From Bacillus sp. 2B10 (GTDB lineage: Bacteria > Pseudomonadota > Alphaproteobacteria > Sphingomonadales > Sphingomonadaceae), in the NCBI GenBank assembly GCA_003946805.1, contig RPSH01000024.1:1-62739 (forward strand): 62,739 nt of DNA, given 5' to 3'. The notes under the pieces were generated by a model. The model ran no database searches and was not told the DNA's origin. It worked only from the letters and a program-made list of their open reading frames with translations. This document shows positions 56,495 through 62,739 of the stretch, one piece after another. Within the stretch, counting starts at the first letter, position 1. Every line of letters begins with the position of its first letter. The position numbers and the translations under genes are program-made.

Positions 56495-56965
56495 TCAGCC
56501 GAGCGGGACGCTGACCAGTGCGTCGATCGCGCCTTGCAGGATATAGGCGGCGGCCAGCTTGTCGACCCGCTCGGCCCGCTTGGCGCGGCTCAGATCCTCG
56601 GCGATCATCTGTCGCTCGACCGCGACCGTCGACCAGCGTTCGTCCCACAGGAAGATCGGCAGGCCGGTGTCGTCGAGGTTGCGGGCGAACGCGCGGACCG
56701 ATTGCGTGCGCGGCGAATCGGTGCCGTCCATGTTGAGCGGCAGGCCGAGGACGATGCCGCGCACCGATTGCTGGCGGATCAGCGTCGTCAACTGCGCCTT
56801 GTCGGCGGTGAATTTCGTGCGGGTCACCAGCACGGCGGGGCTGGCGAAGCTCCATCCGGCGTCACACAGCGCGGTCCCGATCGTCCTGGTCCCGACGTCC
56901 AGCCCGATCAGCCGCCCGCCATCGGGCAGCGCATCGCGAAAGGCGGTGCGGTCTTCGGTAATCAT
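56495..56965 (-). CDS. ruvX: Putative pre-16S rRNA nuclease RuvX/YqgF
   Basis: A 156-residue RNase H-like protein with [20 protein letters not shown] (first catalytic Asp), [36 protein letters not shown] and [14 protein letters not shown]. YqgF trims the 5' end of 16S rRNA. The start MITED was chosen for its ATGA overlap with the upstream hydrolase. It lies 41 bases upstream of pyrB. Confidence 0.95.
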   Translation of the reverse strand: MITEDRTAFRDALPDGGRLIGLDVGTRTIGTALCDAGWSFASPAVLVTRTKFTADKAQLTTLIRQQSVRGIVLGLPLNMDGTDSPRTQSVRAFARNLDDTGLPIFLWDERWSTVAVERQMIAEDLSRAKRAERVDKLAAAYILQGAIDALVSVPLG

Positions 56966-58071
56966 CGTTTCTCCCACGCCGCCAGCCGGCGCAGCGCGTC
57001 GGCGCGGACATTCGCCCAGAACAGGCTGTAGTCATAGACATGCCAGTTGTTGCCCGGCAGCACGAACGGGCCAAGGTCGGGCGGATTGTCGCCGATCAGC
57101 AGGAAACCGCGCGGATCGCAGCGCGCCGGGACCAGGCCGGGCGTCATCGTCGCGCTCTCCAGCGACTGGTCGGGGATCAGCGTGCCTGCATTGGCACTGG
57201 CGGGCGCCGCGCCGCCGGCGGTGCCGGTCAACGGGTTGGTGCACACCATCGGCGTGCCGTTGCGCGGTCGGCCGTCGAACCCGGTCGACGCATCATATTG
57301 CTCGACGATCAGCGTCGGGTCCGCCGGTTCGGCGAAACTCTGCCACGACAGCAGACAGCCGGCCTGATCGGCGGCGGTGCATTGGGCCATGCCGAGCGCC
57401 GTGAGGTCGGTCGCCTTCGACACCGGCCAGCCGACGACATAGGCGGCGACGATCCGCCGGGCGATCGGGGTGCCCGCCACCTTCTCGCGCAGCAGGCGCG
57501 TCAGGTGCAGGGCGCCCTGGCTGTGGCCGGCAAGGATGATCGGGCGTTTCGGATCGGCTTCGGCGAGAAACCGGTCGAACGCCGCCGCGACGTCGCGATA
57601 GGCGAGGTCGAGCGCCTGGGTCGCGGCGGCTTCGCCGGTCAGGAACGCGCCGAACGTCGCCTGGCGATAGCGCGGCGCCCATACCCGCCCGGCGGCGCTG
57701 AACGCGCTCGCCTGTCCGCGCAGGAACACCTGCGCCCGGCCATTGGTCTCGCCATCGTCCAGCGCCGCGTTCCAGCGGTCGGTGCCGACGAACGAGGTCG
57801 GATGGATGAAGAAGATTTCCGCGTCGCCCGGCGCGCCCCGCTCCACGCCCGGCGGCAACCAGTCGACCGGCGTGTTCGTCAGCCCCGGCCGCGCGAACCA
57901 CATCGCGCGATCGGCATAGGCATTGGCCGGCATCGCCGGCTCGGCCCGGAACGCGACGCTGGGCACCATCGCCCGCCTGAGCAGGTCGTTGCCGAACAGC
58001 GCATAGACCACGCCGCCGACGATCACGAGCACGATCAGCGTCGCCACCACGTACAGGAATTTGCGCGCCAA
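56962..58071 (-). CDS. DUF3089 alpha/beta-hydrolase-type protein
   Basis: The 369-residue protein has an N-terminal membrane segment ([20 protein letters not shown], about 5-24) and a hydrolase-like domain with a nucleophile elbow GHSQG (in [18 protein letters not shown]), [16 protein letters not shown] and [11 protein letters not shown]. This fits the DUF3089 family. Substrates are unknown; a lipase or esterase is possible. It is divergent from gatC and coupled to ruvX by ATGA. Confidence 0.85.
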   Translation of the reverse strand: MARKFLYVVATLIVLVIVGGVVYALFGNDLLRRAMVPSVAFRAEPAMPANAYADRAMWFARPGLTNTPVDWLPPGVERGAPGDAEIFFIHPTSFVGTDRWNAALDDGETNGRAQVFLRGQASAFSAAGRVWAPRYRQATFGAFLTGEAAATQALDLAYRDVAAAFDRFLAEADPKRPIILAGHSQGALHLTRLLREKVAGTPIARRIVAAYVVGWPVSKATDLTALGMAQCTAADQAGCLLSWQSFAEPADPTLIVEQYDASTGFDGRPRNGTPMVCTNPLTGTAGGAAPASANAGTLIPDQSLESATMTPGLVPARCDPRGFLLIGDNPPDLGPFVLPGNNWHVYDYSLFWANVRADALRRLAAWEKR

Positions 58072-58178
58072 TCGTCTCTCCGTCGCTCGTACCGGCTCTT
58101 GGTGGGCGAAGCGCCGCGTCCACGCAACCGCTTTGCGGGTGCTTGTGGGGGGCGGGCGGGGATGCTAGCCGCCATGCC

Positions 58179-58466
58179 ATGTCCGTCGAACCTGCAACCG
58201 TCAAACGCGTGGCCGGCCTTGCCCGCATCGCGATCACCGACGCCGAGGCCGAAAGGCTGGCGCCCGAACTCGGCAACATCCTCGGCTGGATCGAGCAGCT
58301 GGGCGAGGTCGATACCCAAGGGGTCGAACCGATGACCGCCGTCATCCCCAACCATCTGCGCCTGCGCGACGACGTCGTCACCGATGGCGACGTCCGCTTG
58401 GCGGTGCTCGCCAATGCGCCGCAGGGCGAACACGGCTTTTTCACCGTTCCGAAAGTGATCGAATAG
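58179..58466 (+). CDS. gatC: Asp-tRNA(Asn)/Glu-tRNA(Gln) amidotransferase subunit C
   Basis: The 95-residue GatC has [37 protein letters not shown], and VEPMTAVIP, the family's characteristic wrap-around segments. It stabilises GatAB in the amidation of mischarged Glu-tRNA(Gln) or Asp-tRNA(Asn). The ATG near the family start was preferred over an upstream frame. It overlaps gatA by one base. Confidence 0.96.
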   Translation: MSVEPATVKRVAGLARIAITDAEAERLAPELGNILGWIEQLGEVDTQGVEPMTAVIPNHLRLRDDVVTDGDVRLAVLANAPQGEHGFFTVPKVIE

Positions 58467-59947
58467 TGTCGAACCTGACCGACCTTGGCGTCGCCGCGAT
58501 CCGCGACGGCGTGCGCGGCGGCGAATTTTCCGCGCGCGACGTCGCCGATGCGTTCATCGGCGACGTCGCCGCCGCGAAGCCGCTCAACGCCTTCCTCGTC
58601 GAAACCCCCGACCACGCCATCGCCGCCGCGAAGGTCGCCGACGACGCGCGCGCGGCGGGCGAGACGCTGAAACCGCTGGCGGGCGTCCCGATCGGCATGA
58701 AGGACCTGTTCTGCACGCAGGGGGTCGAGACGACGGCGGCAAGCGGCATCCTGAAAGGGTTCGTGCCGCAATATGAATCGACCGTGTCGGGCAATCTGTG
58801 GAATGCCGGCGCGGGGATGCTGGGCAAGCTGAACCTCGACCAGTTCGCGATGGGGTCCTCCAACGAAACCAGCGCGTTCGGCAACGTCGTTTCGCCATGG
58901 CGGCGGCAGGGCGACACCGCGCCGATGGCGCCGGGTGGGTCGTCGGGCGGGTCGTCGGCGGCGATTGCCGCGCGGCTGTGCCCGGCGGCGACCGGCACCG
59001 ACACCGGCGGCTCGATCCGTCAGCCCGCCGCCTTCGTCGGCATCACCGGCATCAAGCCGACCTATGGCCGCTGCTCGCGCTACGGCGTCGTCGCCTTCGC
59101 CTCCTCGCTCGATCAGGCGGGGCCGATGGCGCGCGACGTGCGCGACTGCGCAATCATGCTGGAGGCGATGGCCGGGTTCGATCCGAAGGATTCGACCTCG
59201 CTCGACCTGCCCGTGCCGGCATGGGAAGCGGGGCTGGACGCCAGCATGGCGGGCAAGCGCGTCGGCATCCCGAAGGAATACCGCGTCGATGACATGCCGC
59301 CCGAAATCGAGGCGCTGTGGCAGCAGGGCATCGACTGGATGCGCGACGCCGGTGCGGAGATCGTCGAAGTGTCGCTGCCGCACACGCGATATGCGCTGCC
59401 TGCATATTACATCATTGCACCCGCCGAGGCATCGTCGAACCTCGCCCGCTATGACGGCGTGCGCTTCGGCCAGCGCGTTCTGCCCGATGGCGCGGGCCTG
59501 CAGGACATGTACGCCGCGACCCGCGCCGCCGGTTTCGGCGACGAGGTGAAGCGCCGGATCATGATTGGCACCTATGTGCTCTCGGCCGGCTTCTACGACG
59601 CCTATTATACGCAGGCGCAGAAGGTGCGGTCGCTGATCGCCCGCGACTTCGAACGGGCGTGGGAACAATGCGACGTGCTGCTGACCCCGACCGCACCGTC
59701 GGCGGCGTTCGCGTTGGGCGAAAAGAGCGCCGATCCGATCGCGATGTACCTGAACGACGTCTTCACCGTGCCCTCGAGCCTCGCCGGCCTGCCCGCGATG
59801 AGCGTCCCGGGCGGGGTCGACAAGGACGGGCTGCCGCTGGGGTTGCAGATCATTGGCAAGCCGCTCGACGAGCAGGGCGTGCTGAATGCCGGTCTGGCGA
59901 TCGAGCAGCGGGCCGGGTTCGTCGCGCGTGCGGACAGGTGGTGGTGA
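58466..59947 (+). CDS. gatA: Asp/Glu-tRNA amidotransferase subunit A
   Basis: GatA releases ammonia from glutamine for transamidation. The 493-residue amidase-signature protein has [20 protein letters not shown] (catalytic Lys), [20 protein letters not shown] and [12 protein letters not shown] (the Ser-cisSer-Lys triad region), then [11 protein letters not shown]. The start is GTG, overlapping the gatC stop by one base. The stop overlaps a small coupled frame before gatB. Confidence 0.98.
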   Translation: MSNLTDLGVAAIRDGVRGGEFSARDVADAFIGDVAAAKPLNAFLVETPDHAIAAAKVADDARAAGETLKPLAGVPIGMKDLFCTQGVETTAASGILKGFVPQYESTVSGNLWNAGAGMLGKLNLDQFAMGSSNETSAFGNVVSPWRRQGDTAPMAPGGSSGGSSAAIAARLCPAATGTDTGGSIRQPAAFVGITGIKPTYGRCSRYGVVAFASSLDQAGPMARDVRDCAIMLEAMAGFDPKDSTSLDLPVPAWEAGLDASMAGKRVGIPKEYRVDDMPPEIEALWQQGIDWMRDAGAEIVEVSLPHTRYALPAYYIIAPAEASSNLARYDGVRFGQRVLPDGAGLQDMYAATRAAGFGDEVKRRIMIGTYVLSAGFYDAYYTQAQKVRSLIARDFERAWEQCDVLLTPTAPSAAFALGEKSADPIAMYLNDVFTVPSSLAGLPAMSVPGGVDKDGLPLGLQIIGKPLDEQGVLNAGLAIEQRAGFVARADRWW

Positions 59948-60114
59948 TCGCCGAAGTCCTGATCGAGGCAATTGGAACGGTGGTCGAAGTCGCCATCGAC
60001 ATGTTGCCCGACGGGAAATCGAAGGCGAACGGCACGACGTCCGGGGGACCCAAGCCGGTCCCGCGGAACGAAATGGAACAGCGGCCGCCGACCGGCCCGT
60101 ATGAAGAGCGATGA
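59944..60114 (+). CDS. Small coupled ORF between gatA and gatB
   Basis: A GTG-started frame of 56 residues, beginning [20 protein letters not shown] and ending PYEER. Its start overlaps the gatA stop (GTGA), and it stops just before the gatB ATG, so it fills exactly the gap between the two genes. Codon third positions are GC-rich as in neighbouring genes. The first 20 residues form a hydrophobic segment with two acids, the rest is Pro/Gly/charged. No family is recognised. It could be a translational coupler or simply chance open sequence; comparison across relatives would settle this. Confidence 0.55.
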   Translation: MIAEVLIEAIGTVVEVAIDMLPDGKSKANGTTSGGPKPVPRNEMEQRPPTGPYEER

Positions 60115-60115
60115 C

Positions 60116-61594
60116 ATGAGCGATTACCGCATCCGTGGCGCAACCGGCGACTGGGAGGTCGTGATCGGCCTCGAAGTCCATGCGCAGGTCACGTCGAACG
60201 CCAAGCTGTTCTCCGGGGCGGCTACTGCGTTCGGGGCCGAGCCCAATACGCAGGTATCGCTGGTCGATGCGGCGATGCCCGGCATGTTGCCGACGCCGAA
60301 CCGCGAGTGCATTCGGCAGGCGGTGCGCACCGGCATGGCGATCGATGCGGTCATCAACAAATGGTCGCGGTTCGACCGCAAGAATTACTTCTATGCCGAT
60401 CTGCCGCAGGGCTATCAGATCAGTCAGCTCTATCACCCGCTGGTCGGCGAGGGATCGGTTACGGTCGTCCTCGACGAAAAGGACCCGAACAGCCCCACCA
60501 AAACGATCGGTGTCGAGCGAATCCATGTCGAACAGGATGCCGGCAAGCTGATGCACGACCAGCATCCGACGCGTTCCTATGTCGATCTCAACCGATCGGG
60601 CGTTGCGCTGATGGAAATCGTCAGCCGGCCGGACATGACTTCGCCAGCGGAAGCAGGGGCTTATCTGTCGAAGCTGCGGTCGATTCTCCGTTATGTCGGG
60701 TCGTGCGACGGCAATATGGACCAGGGATCGATGCGCGCCGACGTCAACGTCTCGGTGCGTCGTCCGGGGGAGGAACTGGGGACGCGGACCGAGACGAAGA
60801 ACGTCAATTCGGTGCGTTTCGTGATGGCCGCGATCGAATATGAGGCGAACCGGCAGGTCGCGGTGTTGGAGGATGGCGGCCGCATCGTGCAGGAAACCCG
60901 CCTGTTCGATCCGGACAAGGGCGTCACCCGGTCGATGCGATCGAAGGAAGACGCGCACGACTATCGCTACTTCCCGGATCCAGACCTGTTGCCGCTCGAA
61001 CTGGACGACGCGTTTCTCGACGAATGTCGCGCGTCGTTGCCCGAATTGCCCGATGCCAAGCGCAAGCGGTACGAGGGCGAACTGGGACTGTCCGCCTACA
61101 ACGCAGCAGTGCTGACCGCCGAAGTAGAAACCGCGCGCTGGTTCGAGGCGCTGCTGGCCGAATGCGGTTCGCAGGTTCCGGCAAAATCGGCCGCCAACTG
61201 GTTGATTTCAGACCTATATGGCGCGCTCAACCGGCTCGGCAAGAGCGTGACGGACAGCCCGGTATCGCCGGCGCAGGGCGCGGAACTGCTCAAGCTCGTC
61301 GCGGATGGCACGTTGTCGGGCACGCTGTCGAAGCAGGTGTTCGAGATCATGCTGGAAACCGGGCAGGGCGCGAACGCCATCGTCGAGGAACGTGGCCTCA
61401 AGCAGACCAGCGACACCGGCGCGATCGAGGCGGTGATCGCCGAGGTCATGGAAAGGAATGCCGACAAGGTCGCCGACTATCGCGGCGGCAAGGACAAGCT
61501 GTTCGGATTCTTCGTCGGGCAGACGATGAAGGCGATGGGCGGCAAGGCCAATCCCGGCGTGGTCAACGATCTGCTGAAGAAGGCGCTGGGATGA
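60116..61594 (+). CDS. gatB: Asp/Glu-tRNA amidotransferase subunit B
   Basis: GatB phosphorylates and amidates the mischarged tRNA. The 492-residue protein has [68 protein letters not shown] and [13 protein letters not shown], and the C-terminal YqeY-like tail (about 345-490). The ATG at 60116 was chosen because the family N-terminus starts there. It overlaps the next gene by ATGA. Confidence 0.98.
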   Translation: MSDYRIRGATGDWEVVIGLEVHAQVTSNAKLFSGAATAFGAEPNTQVSLVDAAMPGMLPTPNRECIRQAVRTGMAIDAVINKWSRFDRKNYFYADLPQGYQISQLYHPLVGEGSVTVVLDEKDPNSPTKTIGVERIHVEQDAGKLMHDQHPTRSYVDLNRSGVALMEIVSRPDMTSPAEAGAYLSKLRSILRYVGSCDGNMDQGSMRADVNVSVRRPGEELGTRTETKNVNSVRFVMAAIEYEANRQVAVLEDGGRIVQETRLFDPDKGVTRSMRSKEDAHDYRYFPDPDLLPLELDDAFLDECRASLPELPDAKRKRYEGELGLSAYNAAVLTAEVETARWFEALLAECGSQVPAKSAANWLISDLYGALNRLGKSVTDSPVSPAQGAELLKLVADGTLSGTLSKQVFEIMLETGQGANAIVEERGLKQTSDTGAIEAVIAEVMERNADKVADYRGGKDKLFGFFVGQTMKAMGGKANPGVVNDLLKKALG

Positions 61595-62220
61595 TGCAGC
61601 CGACTCGGCGTGCGATGCTGGTGGCGTTGGTGCTCGCCGCACCGGCACTGGCCCAGACCCCGGCGCCGCAACCCGCGGGCGACCCATCGCTGCCGCGCGT
61701 CGCGATCGTCACGACCGCCGGCACGCTGACCGTCGAGGTGGAGACGGAGCGCGCGCCGATCACCGCCGCCAATTTTCTGCGCTATGTCGACCAGAAGCGG
61801 CTGGACGGCGTCAGCTTTTATCGCATCGTCAAGGTCGGGCCGGAGTTCGGCTTCGTCCAGTTCGGGCCGCATACCGACGCGAAGAAGATGCTGCCGCCGA
61901 TCAAGCACGAACCGACGACCCGGACCGGGTTGTCGCATACCGATGGCACCCTGTCGGTCGCCCGCCTGGGTGTCGGCACGGCGCGGGGCGAATTTACGAT
62001 TTCGGTCGGCGACCAACGCCGCGCACTGGATGCTGCCCCCGGCGTGCCAGGGGACGGGCAGGGCTATGCCGCGTTCGCGCGGGTGGTCGGCGGTCGCGAC
62101 GTCCTGTCGAGGATACTGGAAACGCCAGTCGATCCGGTCAAAGCCAGCAACGGGGCATTCAAGGGCGAAATGCCCGCCGCGCCGGTGAAGGTCATTACCG
62201 CGCGGCGGGTTGCCGGGTAG
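61591..62220 (+). CDS. Exported cyclophilin-type peptidyl-prolyl isomerase
   Basis: The 209-residue protein has a signal peptide ([15 protein letters not shown], cleavage near residue 22) and a cyclophilin domain: [67 protein letters not shown] and [13 protein letters not shown] end. A few usual catalytic residues are varied (for example FGFVQ where the classical motif is FMIQG), so activity is uncertain. It helps fold periplasmic proteins if active. The ATG overlaps gatB by ATGA. Confidence 0.87.
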   Translation: MMQPTRRAMLVALVLAAPALAQTPAPQPAGDPSLPRVAIVTTAGTLTVEVETERAPITAANFLRYVDQKRLDGVSFYRIVKVGPEFGFVQFGPHTDAKKMLPPIKHEPTTRTGLSHTDGTLSVARLGVGTARGEFTISVGDQRRALDAAPGVPGDGQGYAAFARVVGGRDVLSRILETPVDPVKASNGAFKGEMPAAPVKVITARRVAG

Positions 62221-62254
62221 CGGAAGGAAGCGCTGGCCGGACGATTCCACTACG

Positions 62255-62342
62255 AACGTCATCCCAGCGAAGGCTGGGGTCTCACGCGGCTCCTGCGCTG
62301 CCAGATAGCCGGGATATTCCAGCCTTCGCCGGAATGACGTTC
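62255..62342. repeat. Paired inverted palindromes after the isomerase gene
   Basis: GAACGTCATCCCAGCGAAGG (from 62255) and CCAGCCTTCGCCGGAATGAC (ending near 62338, followed by GTTC) face each other; outer nine bases GAACGTCAT and ATGACGTTC match perfectly. The spacer is about 35 bases. It lies between the isomerase and convergent small gene. Confidence 0.82.
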
Positions 62343-62359
62343 GCGGTGACGAGCGGACC

Positions 62360-62578
62360 TTATTGTCCGTCGCCCTCCTGATTGCGGACGACCCCGCCCG
62401 ATCCACCGGCGCTGTCGGGCGATACCGTCGGTTCGGTCGGTGAGGTGGCACCACTGTGGGTGCCGGCACGCTCGACGTCGCCGGTCACGCCATCCAACGC
62501 GCGTTCGATATCGCTGCGGCGGTCGGTATCGTCCTGCGGGGCGCTGTCGGGATGGGCGCTGCGATCGCGGTCGGTCAT
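62360..62578 (-). CDS. Small acidic hydrophilic protein of unknown function
   Basis: A 72-residue product without hydrophobic segment, rich in Asp, Ser, Thr and Gly: MTDRDRSAHPDSAPQDDTD at the start and a Gly/Ser-rich end (SAGGSGGVV). It is probably disordered. The ATG lies one base after the stop of an upstream proline-rich frame on the same strand. No family is recognised; it could be a stress- or envelope-related sphingomonad protein. Confidence 0.55.
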   Translation of the reverse strand: MTDRDRSAHPDSAPQDDTDRRSDIERALDGVTGDVERAGTHSGATSPTEPTVSPDSAGGSGGVVRNQEGDGQ

Positions 62579-62579
62579 G

Positions 62580-62739
62580 TCAGTTCGCTCCCATGACGGG
62601 TTGGCCGGGGACGGGGGTCACGCCGGGATCGCCGCCGGGCATCGGGCTCGGCACGTCGATGTCGGGGCCGGGCACGTCGATCTCGGGCGGCGGCGCGGTC
62701 GGCTGGCCCGGCTCGGTCTGCGGCACCGGTTGTTCGGGG
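62580..62739 (-). CDS. Proline-rich protein, C-terminal part only
   Basis: The window edge cuts this frame; only the last 52 residues are visible, without a start. They are rich in Pro, Gly, Asp with a repeat EIDVPGPDIDVPSP and end in QPVMGAN. The stop is one base before the start of the small acidic gene. No function can be given. Confidence 0.55.
   Translation of the reverse strand, partial: PEQPVPQTEPGQPTAPPPEIDVPGPDIDVPSPMPGGDPGVTPVPGQPVMGAN

Noticed and set aside
57293..60958. A 1221-codon open frame on the minus strand across gatC, gatA and gatB
   Set aside because: It lies opposite three certain genes, shows no domain, and long antisense frames are expected at this GC content.

Overview
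The window is a gene-dense, very GC-rich stretch with third codon positions almost always G or C, and reads as chromosome of a Sphingomonas-type alphaproteobacterium. Evidence: the order trpG-trpD-trpC-moaC-moeA-lexA, an alphaproteobacterial SOS box (GAAC-N7-GAAC) before lexA, the comF-grxC-nitrilase-DUF1178 run, TamA/TamB, a long TonB-dependent receptor, and dispersed GTCACCCC...GGGGTGAC palindromes. Most genes are core metabolism. There is no prophage, CRISPR array, insertion sequence or obvious transferred island.

Layout. 1-4948 (minus): a formate-dehydrogenase-like molybdoenzyme with fdhD and mobA, then cheW and cheR (cut by the left edge). 5083-9929: thiolase, prepilin peptidase, a MarR regulator divergent from a YqcI/YcgG (GntA-like) and DUF1989 gene pair, and a YihY membrane protein. 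10080-16483: tamA-tamB. 16520-19899: divergent GH10 xylanase and GH67 alpha-glucuronidase sharing an upstream xyl-box-like palindrome. 20069-25050 (minus): trpGDC-moaC-moeA-lexA. 25161-31265: small proteins, aroK-aroB, an exported protein of unknown role, a XerD-type recombinase, accA. 31325-35424: two Flp pilins, mutT, a methyltransferase, comF-grxC-nitrilase-DUF1178. 35425-36003: no gene, several palindromic repeats. 36004-42036: tRNA-Arg(CCU), lipoprotein, folE, TonB receptor, SWIB protein, small exported proteins. 42146-48873: leuA with a candidate leader peptide, a BLUF photoreceptor, yceI, and ilvI-ilvH-ilvC. 48958-54219: miaA/serB with overlapping start codons, SPOR proteins, a ParA-RHH pair. 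54263-62220: a dihydroorotase-like protein without its metal ligands, pyrB, ruvX, a DUF3089 hydrolase, gatC-gatA-small ORF-gatB, and a peptidyl-prolyl isomerase. The right edge cuts a proline-rich protein.

Functional links: mobA, moeA and moaC supply the molybdenum cofactor that the FDH-like enzyme needs, and fdhD sulfurates it. The prepilin peptidase could process the two Flp pilins. ilvI, ilvH, ilvC and leuA form most of the branched-chain amino acid route. Many same-strand genes overlap as ATGA or GTGA, indicating translational coupling.

The most interesting points are the MarR / GntA-like / DUF1989 cassette (both enzyme families have members acting on guanidino nitrogen), the leuA leader peptide with rare leucine codons, the metal-ligand-deficient PyrC, the nested inverted repeats that look like REPIN-type elements, and small genes below usual annotation length. 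Nothing here could be checked against a database, so family names rest on motif recognition.
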